IMG/VR virus record: IMGVR_UViG_3300034198_011861
Span: 1 to 55,675 of that record
Source of the DNA: a virus
DNA length: 55,675 nt
Strand: one strand, 5' to 3'
A program made the translations under genes and the position numbers. The notes beneath the pieces were generated by a model. It did no database searches. It saw only the letters and a program-made list of their open reading frames with translations, and had not been told where the DNA came from. This document shows, piece after piece, positions 7,160 through 15,143 of the stretch; position 1 is the first letter of the stretch, and the number at the start of each line of letters is the position of its first letter.

Positions 7160-8731
7160 ATGCGCGAACTAATCAATCTAATCAACCATCTTGAAGAAGC
7201 ACGTGGTTTGAGTGCCCGTAAACCCGGGGAAGTATACAGTCGCGGTGACGCTGATGATGACAAAATTACGTTTCAAAACTTGACATTCTATCCCAAAGTT
7301 GGCAGTTTTACCAGCACAGCAGAAATGATCACTGCATTTGATGCTGTGCAAAAAAAAGCCGGGCATCCGATTGAAATGATCAATCAACCTGGACGGAATC
7401 TTGCATTTGCTGTGGCAGAGTTTGACACCGCAGTAGGACGTAGATATCTAGTTAAGTTTGCTCAGCGGATCAATCCTGTGCGTGAAAAAAATACATTTTT
7501 TCAAACTGACGACATTCCCGGCAACTTCAGTCAAACAGACGCTCGCGGATCAAAAGAAAAAGCCGGATACAAGCCCAGTGATGTACTAACAGAATTCAAA
7601 AGTCAAACTCCTGAATCAATCTTGAGTCAAATTGAAGCTAAGTTTGGTGCAGAATCAGCAGAATATCAAGCTGCTGTTATTATCACTTCAGCCCGATCGT
7701 TTCCTGTATCAGTGCCAGCTGGCAATATGGACTTTGCTGGGTTTAGAGATTACTTCTGTGAAATGCTACAACCTATTGTGTTGATCAATGGCCAGCCTGT
7801 CAAGGGAAATGCTGCTCAAGCGGCTGCAGTGTTTATGGGCAAAAATGGATTCTCTGGCAGTGTTGTGAGTTTCAATCAAAGCGTGTCTGGTGGGCTCTAT
7901 GATTCATTGTTGGTCAGCCCTCAAGGCAAACAGATCAAGTTGAGTTCCAAAGGCGCCAAAGGTGCCATGGCATCCAGTGTAAATTTATTGACCAGTGTGC
8001 GTGAACTAGAAGCAGCCGGTATGACTCAATTTCGTGAGCAATACAAAGACGTCATTGATATTTTAGAAACCATTGACAAAGGCAACCATGACTCGGGTCC
8101 GCTGGAGTTAGCTGTCCAACTTGACATGATTTCACCCGCAGAAGCACAACAAGTTATGACCCTAAAAGAGTACGCAGGGGTGCGAGGCTTTGACATTGAC
8201 CAAACCAACTTATCCAAGAATCTCAAACAGATATACCGAGATCGCACAGCTGAAAATCCAGAAAAAGTTATTCCACTGAATCACTTGGTATCAAGTATTG
8301 CCTACAAAGTGGTAAACCAAATCAACACCAAAACCAATTTTTCAGAAGCAGCTGCCGACATTCTCAATAACTCAGCCTTTGTTCAAATGTACACCGATGC
8401 CAAAAAAGGCAAAGATGAATTCATTGTTCAGGGCTTTACCACAGTATGGCCCAGCAAGTTGTTTACCAATGTGACACTGGAAGCCAGTAAAAGTTATAGT
8501 TCCACTGCCAGCTCTGGTGGTAAACTGGTATTCAATATCAACAAAGAACCCAAAAATGTTGCCAACAAAGAATCAAGCAGTGACAATGAAATTGTGGACT
8601 TCAAAGCAGACCCAGAAAAGCTAGATAAATTTGCGCAACAACGCACAGGTATTACTGCAACCGCCGGCGGTATCGAAGAGCCCAAAAAATTAGGGTCCGA
8701 AAAGACCCTTGGGCGCAAACGTCAACGATAA
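7160..8731 (+). CDS. large uncharacterised phage protein
   Basis: 523 residues starting MRELINLINHLEEARG, a helical N-terminus like those on many proteins of T4-like phages. The middle contains KQIKLSSKGAKGAMASSVNLL, a Lys/Ser/Gly segment, and the C-terminal ~60 residues are low-complexity and basic (EEPKKLGSEKTLGRKRQR). No enzyme motif, signal peptide or membrane segment is seen. The ribosome site is weak. It abuts the converging ClpP-like gene with no intergenic base. It could be a structural or DNA-packaging accessory protein, but nothing decides this. Confidence 0.7.
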   Translation: MRELINLINHLEEARGLSARKPGEVYSRGDADDDKITFQNLTFYPKVGSFTSTAEMITAFDAVQKKAGHPIEMINQPGRNLAFAVAEFDTAVGRRYLVKFAQRINPVREKNTFFQTDDIPGNFSQTDARGSKEKAGYKPSDVLTEFKSQTPESILSQIEAKFGAESAEYQAAVIITSARSFPVSVPAGNMDFAGFRDYFCEMLQPIVLINGQPVKGNAAQAAAVFMGKNGFSGSVVSFNQSVSGGLYDSLLVSPQGKQIKLSSKGAKGAMASSVNLLTSVRELEAAGMTQFREQYKDVIDILETIDKGNHDSGPLELAVQLDMISPAEAQQVMTLKEYAGVRGFDIDQTNLSKNLKQIYRDRTAENPEKVIPLNHLVSSIAYKVVNQINTKTNFSEAAADILNNSAFVQMYTDAKKGKDEFIVQGFTTVWPSKLFTNVTLEASKSYSSTASSGGKLVFNINKEPKNVANKESSSDNEIVDFKADPEKLDKFAQQRTGITATAGGIEEPKKLGSEKTLGRKRQR

Positions 8732-9322
8732 TTATTTTTTCATATCACTGATGTAGTCGCAGATGCCCAGTTCCAAAGCTTCTTCTGCACTGAGGTAAAC
8801 ATCATTGGCTGGCAACAACTTGGTCTTGATTGTTTCTTCGTTGAGTCCAGTGGTTTGTTGATAGTGACGAATCATTCGTGTTTGTGCCAACCCAAATTCT
8901 TTTGTGATCGCAAAAAGTTCATGATGTTTGCCATCACTGCCCCACGAATACTGATGACTCAGAATACTGGTATTGGGTGTGAGAATTCTACGTCCGGGAG
9001 CGCCAGCCAAAAATATCAACAAACCGCAACTGGACACAGATCCCAATCCCACTGTTTTGATTGGGATTGAACTGGCTTTCATCACATCAATCAAGGCAAA
9101 CGCATCTTCCATTGATCCACCGGCACTGCAGATCATCAGCAGTAGCTCTTTTTTCTTTTTCTTGGCCACATGATTTTCCACCAAAATCCACTCAATAATG
9201 GGCTTGATGGTTTCGCTAGCGACGTTGTCCATGAACACATACATGCCAGCATCTTGAAGAAGCTCGCTGTGGTCTTTGTCTACAAAGTTAATGTCTTTTT
9301 CCAGGGGCATTGGGTGAACCAT
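8732..9322 (-). CDS. ClpP-family serine protease, divergent
   Basis: 196 residues with the ClpP fold signature but clearly different from the gene at 5448-6041: CSAGGSMEDAFALID replaces NSPGGS, the putative nucleophile is S98 in GSVSSCG, the histidine is H123 in LSHQY, and D174 lies in PANDVYLSAEEAL. The triad is therefore intact. A poly-lysine patch (KKKKK) sits at 54-58. It may be the capsid maturation protease, a role taken by ClpP-like enzymes in some phages, or a second subunit of a mixed Clp complex. Ribosome site AAAGGACAC supports the ATG at 9322. Confidence 0.85.
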   Translation of the reverse strand: MVHPMPLEKDINFVDKDHSELLQDAGMYVFMDNVASETIKPIIEWILVENHVAKKKKKELLLMICSAGGSMEDAFALIDVMKASSIPIKTVGLGSVSSCGLLIFLAGAPGRRILTPNTSILSHQYSWGSDGKHHELFAITKEFGLAQTRMIRHYQQTTGLNEETIKTKLLPANDVYLSAEEALELGICDYISDMKK

Positions 9323-9394
9323 GTTGTTTGTGTCCTTTAAGTATGTATATAATTATACTGTATTTTCCGGGCATCAACTAGTACTTATGGCGAA

Positions 9395-10369
9395 CTAGCA
9401 GTCTTTTTGTGACAGAATTTTTACCTCAATTCTATCCACTTGCTTCAACCTGTGTGTATCCTGCCCAAAATTCAATGAAAGATCGCCACCTACACGATAT
9501 CCTGTGTCAAAAAACGGTGCTGTTTTGTGCCACATCAACAAGTATCTTGTGGGTTTGACGAACCCGGTATTTTCAGGACTGATGGTAAATGCTTTACATT
9601 CTTTTTGTAATACTGCGCCATGACTGTCCACTGCGGTCAATCGTATTGTGGGTTGTTGTGTCGTTGCCTGTTGGTACACCCAGGCATTTTTGGCCGGATC
9701 ACGAGTGAGTTTTAGCGTGTCATTGATTGCATCAACAAATCTAGAGTCCCATTGTATGGTTACATCAGTGGAAATTACGGCTCTGCGATATTCATCAAAT
9801 TTGACTCGACTTTTGCCTACTTGGACATCAAAAGCTCTATGAGGATAGTCTTGCATCACAGCATTGACCAGTCGATCACCTTGTTGCCGTTCATCCAACA
9901 ATGTTTCAATTTGGGTGCCAATTCTATCACCCGGAACCTGTTGACTGTTGTGGCTTTGTCCCAACAGCCTGTGAGCCAGTTTGCTCTCGGCTACCCAAAC
10001 ACGCATTTTTAGTCTGACTCGGTTGCCCACATCCTGTTGTTCCAAGATTTCAAAGCGATCAACAAATCCAGAACTGTAGTTGATGATTTCGTCACGCACC
10101 AGGCGTTGATTTTGTGTTTGAGTTTGGGTAGCAACCACTGATCCCACGGCTTGATTTACTGCGGTGCGAAATCCTTCTAACCTAGCTTGTTCAACAGTGG
10201 CACCTTCTGAAACAACATCAACCTGTGTGTAATTCTGTTTGCCTGATCCTAGATTGAGTGCAATACGTATCACACTCAGCACCACACTGGCTGTGCTCAT
10301 TGCAGGCGTTTGTGCTTGTGCTGGCCCAACGAGACTCAGCACAAGCATCAAGGCCACTAACTTGCGCAC
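9395..10369 (-). CDS. secreted protein with FlgT-like N-terminal region
   Basis: 324 residues beginning at a GTG (cac at 10367-10369), two bases after the preceding stop. Residues 1-19 form a cleavable signal peptide ending AQA. The segment EGATVEQARLEGFRTAVNQA followed by INYSSGFVDRFEILEQ resembles the N-terminal domain of the flagellar/outer-membrane assembly protein FlgT and related LPP20-associated proteins. It is coupled to the lipoprotein upstream. The two probably act together at the outer membrane. The FlgT relation is from pattern memory and needs a profile search. Confidence 0.6.
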   Translation of the reverse strand: MRKLVALMLVLSLVGPAQAQTPAMSTASVVLSVIRIALNLGSGKQNYTQVDVVSEGATVEQARLEGFRTAVNQAVGSVVATQTQTQNQRLVRDEIINYSSGFVDRFEILEQQDVGNRVRLKMRVWVAESKLAHRLLGQSHNSQQVPGDRIGTQIETLLDERQQGDRLVNAVMQDYPHRAFDVQVGKSRVKFDEYRRAVISTDVTIQWDSRFVDAINDTLKLTRDPAKNAWVYQQATTQQPTIRLTAVDSHGAVLQKECKAFTISPENTGFVKPTRYLLMWHKTAPFFDTGYRVGGDLSLNFGQDTHRLKQVDRIEVKILSQKDC

Positions 10370-10371
10370 TG

Positions 10372-11049
10372 TTACATTGCCATCAAGTTACGCAATACCG
10401 GACGTGCAGCATTGCTCTTGCGATCCCAACGATATACTGCACGCACATTCTTGCCGTCGTTGATTACTTCACCTTCTACCAAATACAATCCACCCAAAAT
10501 ACCACGATTGTTTACTGTGATAGTGGTTCGAACCTGACTGGCAATACGCAATGCATCGTTGCGAACAGCAGTGTTTTCTTCGCGATTGAGTTCGCCCTTG
10601 ACTTCTTCATCTGACGTTTCTTCAGCAACTATGTCGCGACTTTTGTTTGTGGCAAACTTGTTGGTTTTGTTGTCTTTGGCCTGTTCCAAGTTCTTGGAAA
10701 TCATGGCCACTGAAGTTGTGCTGGCAATTGACTCTTGGTTGATAAAGTCATTCAAACTTTTCTTTGCTTCAAGTTCAGCCACACGGAATGCTTCGCGAGA
10801 GGCATTTTGACTGTTGCCCCACACAGGCGCATAGCCAGTGGTTTCAATTGATTCTACTTCGCCGCCCAAGGTGTAAGTAACTCTCACACCAAGACGTTTA
10901 AAGTCATTGCTGAGTCTTTGTTCCGAGATTGCTTGTTGTGTGCCTGTGGGCAAAGAGGTACCCGGGCCCATGTTGGATACTTTGGTTGAACTACACGCAC
11001 CCAATCCTAACGTAGCCAAAATAGCTACTGCCAATACAGTTTGTTTCAT
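10372..11049 (-). CDS. outer-membrane lipoprotein, LPP20-like
   Basis: 225 residues. MKQTVLAVAILATLGLGAC is a lipoprotein signal with lipobox LGAC (Cys19). The mature part has an alternating amphipathic helix (ASREAFRVAELEAKKSLNDF) and a C-terminal beta segment (VRTTITVNNRGILGGLYLVEG), the build of LPP20/FlgP-type lipoproteins. Ribosome site GAAGGAATCAAA; a strong terminator lies immediately upstream at 11064-11104, which isolates it from the phasin-like gene. It leads a two-gene unit with 9395-10369. Confidence 0.65.
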   Translation of the reverse strand: MKQTVLAVAILATLGLGACSSTKVSNMGPGTSLPTGTQQAISEQRLSNDFKRLGVRVTYTLGGEVESIETTGYAPVWGNSQNASREAFRVAELEAKKSLNDFINQESIASTTSVAMISKNLEQAKDNKTNKFATNKSRDIVAEETSDEEVKGELNREENTAVRNDALRIASQVRTTITVNNRGILGGLYLVEGEVINDGKNVRAVYRWDRKSNAARPVLRNLMAM

Positions 11050-11063
11050 TTTGATTCCTTCAT

Positions 11064-11104
11064 TAAAAAATCCAGTATGTGTAATTTAACACAATACTGG
11101 ATTC
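11064..11104 (-). terminator. intrinsic terminator after the phasin-like gene
   Basis: On the minus strand, arms AATCCAGTATTGTGT and ACACATACTGGATT (one bulge) are followed by TTTTTT. It lies between the stop at 11138 and the lipoprotein start at 11049. A smaller hairpin (CGGGT-TTTG-ACCCG) precedes it at ~11112-11126. A TTGACT...TAAATT pair embedded in it could also serve as promoter for the lipoprotein. Confidence 0.7.
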
Positions 11105-11137
11105 TAGTCAACCGGGTCAAAACCCGTTCAAAATCAA

Positions 11138-11392
11138 TTACTTGCTTGTTGTTGCTTTTTTCAAGTTTGATTGAGCTTGTTCGGCGGCTGTTTGGAAAGC
11201 CTTGCCAAATGACTTGGCAGCAACCAAATTAGCACGAGCAAAGTTTGCGTTTGCGGCGTTCAATGTCAACAATGTTTCTTTGATCTCTGCCTGTGGCAAA
11301 TATGTCAATACTGATGCCACTGACTTTTCTGTTTGGTCTACGATTGCGTCTACGTTGAACATCTGTTCGATTTGTTTTGTAAATTGTTCCAT
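11138..11392 (-). CDS. phasin-like protein
   Basis: 84 residues from the ATG at 11390-11392, which has AAGGAGAAGCAAA directly upstream; the longer in-frame start is unsupported. The product is an amphipathic helical, Ala/Thr/Gln-rich protein (MEQFTKQIEQMFNVDAIV, then NAANANFARANLVAAKSFGKA) of the kind found in phasins, which coat polyhydroxyalkanoate granules. It is shorter than most bacterial phasins. If correct, the host accumulates PHA and the phage alters granule surfaces. A general helical scaffold is the alternative. Confidence 0.5.
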   Translation of the reverse strand: MEQFTKQIEQMFNVDAIVDQTEKSVASVLTYLPQAEIKETLLTLNAANANFARANLVAAKSFGKAFQTAAEQAQSNLKKATTSK

Positions 11393-11471
11393 TTTGCTTC
11401 TCCTTGAGTTTAAGCGAGTTTTAAAGTTGCTACTGCCCGACCTATTCGGCACAGTATTTCTTTAACAACTT

Positions 11472-11479
11472 TATTTATC
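11472..11479 (-). promoter_or_regulatory. late-promoter-like GATAAATA
   Basis: GATAAATA on the minus strand, 80 bases upstream of the phasin-like start. It matches the NATAAATA form of T4-type late promoters. A stem-loop (ATGTTGC-TTT-GCAACAT, 11496-11512) sits just upstream. Confidence 0.4.
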
Positions 11480-11531
11480 AAGTTTAACAGACTTTATGTT
11501 GCTTTGCAACATAAATTTACACCTTTTTTGA

Positions 11532-12248
11532 CTATTTTGGCAAAACTGCTCTGGGTTTTGCAAGCCCTAAAGTTTCAAGTATGCGTATATACATCCAACC
11601 AATATCAAACTCCCACCAACGCTGACTAAACTTTGGATTTGCACCATCTGCATGGTGTCCATTGTGTAACTCCTCACCGCCGATCCAGAACGCCCAGGGA
11701 ATCAAATTGGTTGAAGTATCTGGTGTATTGGTATTTCTATATCCCCACCAATGTGCTAGACCGTTGATAACTCCGGCTGCCCAAAATGGTACCCAAATCA
11801 TCTGAATACCCCAAATTACAAACCCCCACCAACCAAACAAAGCTAGATTGATCAACAACATAATCGAGATACCCAGACGGCTATGCTTGCTGTAGATGTT
11901 GCGTTCCGCCCAATCATCAGGAGTACCAATGCCTAGTCGTTCAACCATGTCACGGTCTTTGCTGGCTTCGTGATACAAAAACGCACCACTAAACAACACA
12001 CGCTTGATACCGTGTATTTGTGGTGAGTGCGGATCTCCTTCTTGATCACTGCGTTGATGGTGCCGGCGGTGTATAGCTACCCACTGTTTTGTCACCATGC
12101 CTGTGGTTAGCCAAAGCCAAGCTCGCATAAAATGATTAACTGCTGGGTGAAATGTCACTGCCTTGTGAGTTTGTGATCTATGTAAGTATAGAGTAACACA
12201 GGCTATAGTGATTTGTACCATCACCAAGGTATAGATTAGTTCAGTCAT
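11532..12248 (-). CDS. membrane fatty-acid desaturase
   Basis: 238 residues with the three histidine boxes of the acyl-lipid/acyl-CoA Delta9 desaturase class: HRSQTH at 23-28, HRRHH at 60-64 and HNGHH at 195-199, which hold the di-iron centre. Hydrophobic segments near 5-22, 41-53, 125-160 and 184-191 fit an integral membrane enzyme. It is shorter than bacterial DesC-type enzymes (~300-390 residues) but all ligands are present. It follows the GNAT gene by three bases. Expected effect: double bonds in host acyl chains, changing membrane fluidity during infection. Confidence 0.88.
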   Translation of the reverse strand: MTELIYTLVMVQITIACVTLYLHRSQTHKAVTFHPAVNHFMRAWLWLTTGMVTKQWVAIHRRHHQRSDQEGDPHSPQIHGIKRVLFSGAFLYHEASKDRDMVERLGIGTPDDWAERNIYSKHSRLGISIMLLINLALFGWWGFVIWGIQMIWVPFWAAGVINGLAHWWGYRNTNTPDTSTNLIPWAFWIGGEELHNGHHADGANPKFSQRWWEFDIGWMYIRILETLGLAKPRAVLPK

Positions 12249-12251
12249 ATG

Positions 12252-12797
12252 TTACTTAGCAACTGGCCAGCTGTTTTCCAATAACTTGGTAAAGATATTG
12301 CGGTTTATTGAAGCAAACTCTTTGCCCACTGAAATCATGCTAGGCGGAGGTAATTCCACATTGACATCGCCGTCGCCGTCTTGATTGTGTATTGCCAACT
12401 GATATTTTTTGCACAAATGCTGTATGGGCTGGTTCCAGCTCAAACAATGCAGACACAGTCTTGAGTATCTGCGATTCTGTGCCCAGGTAATGCCTTCATC
12501 CATCAAGCGATCAGCAATGCCTTGACCACGATGTTCAGGGTCAACAATAAACCCAAACTCAACGTCTGAAGCAGATTGTGTGGCCATATGCAATACTCCC
12601 AACCAACTTTCGTGATCAAACGCCACCAAAAAATGATGTTGGTCTGAATTTTTACAGATGCGACTCACTAGATTGTTAACGAATTCTGGTTTTACAGGAA
12701 TTCCAAAGTAAGTTTTCAACGTTTCTGAATCTTGGCGCAACAACCACTCTTTGTACAAAGGATAGTCTTGTTGCGGCAGAAACATTGTGGTAATCAT
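12252..12797 (-). CDS. GNAT-family N-acetyltransferase
   Basis: 181 residues. The acetyl-CoA site is visible as FGFIVDPEHRGQGIADRLMDE near 95-115 (R/QxxGxG/A form), following the beta strand ending DVEFG. The start is the ATG coupled by ATGA to the 31-residue gene upstream. The acceptor cannot be told; GNATs modify proteins, small amines or antibiotics. It shares a transcript with the desaturase, so a role in the same lipid or envelope process is possible but unproven. Confidence 0.8.
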   Translation of the reverse strand: MITTMFLPQQDYPLYKEWLLRQDSETLKTYFGIPVKPEFVNNLVSRICKNSDQHHFLVAFDHESWLGVLHMATQSASDVEFGFIVDPEHRGQGIADRLMDEGITWAQNRRYSRLCLHCLSWNQPIQHLCKKYQLAIHNQDGDGDVNVELPPPSMISVGKEFASINRNIFTKLLENSWPVAK

Positions 12798-12889
12798 TTT
12801 TGTTTTTTGTCTTTGTATGCCAAGTATGCGTTACGACCTTCAATCCATGCTTCCAGCATGTCTACTAGATATTTTTGTACGGCTTTCAT
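12794..12889 (-). CDS. small protein, 31 aa, upstream of GNAT
   Basis: ATG at 12887-12889 behind AAAGGAATTCGCAAA; 31 residues (MKAVQKYLVDMLEAWIEGRN..., ending in a Lys-rich tail). An amphipathic helix with an ATGA junction to the GNAT gene. A GATAAATA late-promoter-like site lies 49 bases upstream. Small basic helical proteins in this position are common in large phages. Function unknown. Confidence 0.55.
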   Translation of the reverse strand: MKAVQKYLVDMLEAWIEGRNAYLAYKDKKQK

Positions 12890-12937
12890 TTTGCGAATTC
12901 CTTTGGGTAATGTATAAACTCGTGGTTTATACTGATA

Positions 12938-12945
12938 TATTTATC
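12938..12945 (-). promoter_or_regulatory. late-promoter-like GATAAATA
   Basis: GATAAATA on the minus strand, 49 bases before the 31-residue gene and likely serving the GNAT-desaturase unit. Confidence 0.4.
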
Positions 12946-13038
12946 GTAAAATGTGCAGATGCACAAATTATGACTTGATTCTGTCCTCTTTTAGCCCATT
13001 TGGATAATATAGGGTTAAATACATGCAAGGAGATTTAT

Positions 13039-13263
13039 ATGTTAAACTTTATCAAGAAACTTTTTGGCACAGAAAAATCAGCAGAAACAACAACCGAAGT
13101 CAAAGGTGTTGAAGCCAAAACTACGTTGGAATTTCATGAAGAAATCAAGCAACAGGTAGAAGCTCAGCCTTTTCCGATAGCCAAAGAAAAACCGGCAGCT
13201 AAAAAAGCCCCGGCCAAAGCTACGGCTAAAAAAGCACCAGCTCGTAAATCAAAAAAACAGTAA
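13039..13263 (+). CDS. small Lys/Ala-rich basic protein
   Basis: 74 residues from the ATG at 13039, preceded by CAAGGAGATTTAT; upstream in-frame starts lack a ribosome site. The N-terminal half (MLNFIKKLFGTEKSAETT) is mixed, while the C-terminal ~25 residues are a histone-H1-like tail of PAKKA/KATAKKA units. Such tails bind DNA or RNA without sequence specificity. A lone plus-strand gene among minus-strand neighbours. DNA compaction is inferred only from composition. Confidence 0.65.
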   Translation: MLNFIKKLFGTEKSAETTTEVKGVEAKTTLEFHEEIKQQVEAQPFPIAKEKPAAKKAPAKATAKKAPARKSKKQ

Positions 13264-13548
13264 TTTAATCAAGGCCACTGTGTCCACTGCCACTAGGAAG
13301 GCATAGTTGGCCAACCCCCCTAGACTGTTGCGAGTCCATAATGCCCAGGCAAATATGGCACTGCTGGCCACAGTCAAACTCAAGAACCAAATAAACGGTA
13401 CGTTGGGTACTGTCCACATAAACATGATGTTGGCTGCTACGCTCATAGTCCAGCCTAGGATTTCCACAACACACCGAACAGGATGTTCGCGATAGTCTCG
13501 AGCTATCCACCCAAAGATATCGTTAAGCACGTTGCTTCCACTGATCAT
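13249..13548 (-). CDS. small membrane protein
   Basis: 99 residues with about three hydrophobic segments (ILGWTMSVAANIMFMW, VPFIWFLSLTVASSAIFAWAL, YAFLVAVDTVALIKLLFF). It overlaps the end of the UV endonuclease gene by 26 bases and the converging basic-protein gene by 15. Likely an inner-membrane protein; function unknown. Confidence 0.65.
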   Translation of the reverse strand: MISGSNVLNDIFGWIARDYREHPVRCVVEILGWTMSVAANIMFMWTVPNVPFIWFLSLTVASSAIFAWALWTRNSLGGLANYAFLVAVDTVALIKLLFF

Positions 13549-14554
13549 ACAACATTTGAGATGCTAAATTTTTACCCTTAGCTTCGCATTGAATATCAAA
13601 GTCCGGGGAGAAAGTCAATGCCCAATCATTCACAGCAGAGTTCCACATAAAGTCAGAATGTGCTCGGATTTTTTGTTTTTTCAAGCCTTGAGCAAGAAGT
13701 GATTCAAGATCTGGCCTAGTTCGGGTACAATGATCAACAAGAACATCTTCGCGACTAACACTGTAATGCATAGCAGGGCGCACACCACGCCAACTGTCAA
13801 TAACCCTCCGAACACGATCATCCTGCGGATCGATATATTCGCCCGTGTGGACCCAGTGATGATGTATATCCAATACAAGAGCGACATGCTCGCCCACAGC
13901 AAGAGTAGTGTCCAGACCATTTGTTATTTCGTCATTTTCTATAGTTATGAGATTGCGAGCCTCGGGTGACAGTTTTTGTAATGTACGCAAGAACTTTTCG
14001 GCACCGCCTTTGCCACTCAGGTGCACATTGATCTTGAATCCATGATCATGCCATGATGCACCATAGCCCATCCAACGTGCCATATCTGCGTGATATTCAA
14101 ATTCTGCAATACTGCGTTCCACAATACCGTCATTGGCCGAAGCCAACACACAAAATTGTCCCGGATGAAAGCTCAGTCTAACGTCCAGTCTGCGTGCAGT
14201 TTCACCTATGGGTGCAAAAATCTTCTCTAGATGATCCTGTATTGCTCTATCTTGCCACCAATCAATCCAGCTGGCTTCGGTATAACCTTGTAGCATTTCA
14301 CTACCCAGTCGAACCATTCTACGCTCAGGCGGCAATGTGGCCACACGCTCAATCATTTTGACAGCCGCTGTGGCATTGTGGTTCATAATGTCCCACTGAC
14401 GTTGTTCAGCCTCTAGTGGATGTTCGCGTAACCAACGCATGGTAGTTGAACGCCCGTTAAGGTCTCGATCCACGGCATTGACTTTCATACCACCGCATTC
14501 AGAAGGGTCATTGAGCCATTTGCAACAGAAGCCAAATCGATTAAGTGTAGTCAT
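13523..14554 (-). CDS. uvsE: UV-damage endonuclease (UVDE family)
   Basis: 343 residues. N-terminal RFGFCCKWLNDPSECGG and the TIM-barrel motifs LSFHPGQFCVLAS, INVHLSGKGG, ENDEITNG and LDIHHHW contain the metal-binding His, Glu and Asp residues of UVDE enzymes, which nick DNA beside pyrimidine dimers. The length is near the family norm. A sigma70-like promoter (TTGACA-17-TATAAT) lies directly upstream at 14561-14589. It probably repairs phage DNA damaged by sunlight, which suggests a surface-water habitat (inference). Confidence 0.9.
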   Translation of the reverse strand: MTTLNRFGFCCKWLNDPSECGGMKVNAVDRDLNGRSTTMRWLREHPLEAEQRQWDIMNHNATAAVKMIERVATLPPERRMVRLGSEMLQGYTEASWIDWWQDRAIQDHLEKIFAPIGETARRLDVRLSFHPGQFCVLASANDGIVERSIAEFEYHADMARWMGYGASWHDHGFKINVHLSGKGGAEKFLRTLQKLSPEARNLITIENDEITNGLDTTLAVGEHVALVLDIHHHWVHTGEYIDPQDDRVRRVIDSWRGVRPAMHYSVSREDVLVDHCTRTRPDLESLLAQGLKKQKIRAHSDFMWNSAVNDWALTFSPDFDIQCEAKGKNLASQMLYDQWKQRA

Positions 14555-14560
14555 ACAAGC

Positions 14561-14589
14561 ATTATATACACAATGCCTTTATGTGTCAA
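14561..14589 (-). promoter_or_regulatory. sigma70-like promoter for uvsE (TTGACA-17-TATAAT)
   Basis: Minus strand TTGACA at 14589-14584 and TATAAT at 14566-14561, both consensus hexamers with 17-base spacing. The -35 overlaps the stop codon of the 185-residue gene. The start codon is seven bases from the -10, so the transcript would be nearly leaderless. Confidence 0.7.
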
Positions 14590-15143
14590 CTGACCAGGAG
14601 TTTCAGCACACTGGCCAGTGAATCTTGTGTGATATTTGGTAAATCTTTGAGTTCTAGCATGAGTTCGGGCGTGTGATCAATCAGAACCCATTGTACCTGA
14701 CTGTTTTCTGCTATGGCTTGCTTGATCAACGTTCTATAATTTTGAGCACGGTGTTCTTGTAACCGATCTGGATTTTTTGGTCGAGGTTGCCAATCAAAAC
14801 CCAACAACAACACAAGATCACTTTGACTGCCTGCTAAGTGCATGGCAATGATTTCTTCTTTGTTTTCTAAATCTAGTTCGGTGGTTCCGTCATACAATTT
14901 TACTGCGGTTGGATGATCCAGTCGTTGATATATGGTGTTAGGTATATAAAAATTACAGCCTTCATTGAATTTTCTAACCAGCAATGATTGAGCACGATCA
15001 AAGTCATTGCAGATCACATTGTCGGTGCCACAACTACGCCATGTTTGCCACCCACCCCAAAACGGGCCAATTTCTTTGAGTTTGGCAAGATCAAGTTCTG
15101 GATCTGGAATCAGTCCATTGGCCAGTATCCAACTGATGTTCAT
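14586..15143 (-). CDS. conserved phage protein linked to fibre gene
   Basis: 185 residues starting MNISWILANGLIPDPELDLA, with FWGGWQTWRSCGTDNVICND near 28-47 and LVLLLGFDWQPRPKNPDRLQ in the middle. I recognise this pattern from large myovirus genomes next to tail-fibre genes, where it has no assigned role. Its start overlaps the fibre gene stop in an ATGA junction. Possibly a fibre assembly factor, by position only. Confidence 0.7.
   Translation of the reverse strand: MNISWILANGLIPDPELDLAKLKEIGPFWGGWQTWRSCGTDNVICNDFDRAQSLLVRKFNEGCNFYIPNTIYQRLDHPTAVKLYDGTTELDLENKEEIIAMHLAGSQSDLVLLLGFDWQPRPKNPDRLQEHRAQNYRTLIKQAIAENSQVQWVLIDHTPELMLELKDLPNITQDSLASVLKLLVS

Noticed and set aside
8692-8711. Hairpin GGGTC-CGAAAA-GACCC near the end of the 523-residue gene
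   Set aside because: It is inside coding sequence and lacks a T run, so I did not call a terminator for the converging gene pair.
11493-11513. Stem-loop ATGTTGC-TTT-GCAACAT after the desaturase gene
   Set aside because: A good hairpin but without a T run in the direction of transcription; it could be a weak terminator or part of the late promoter region.
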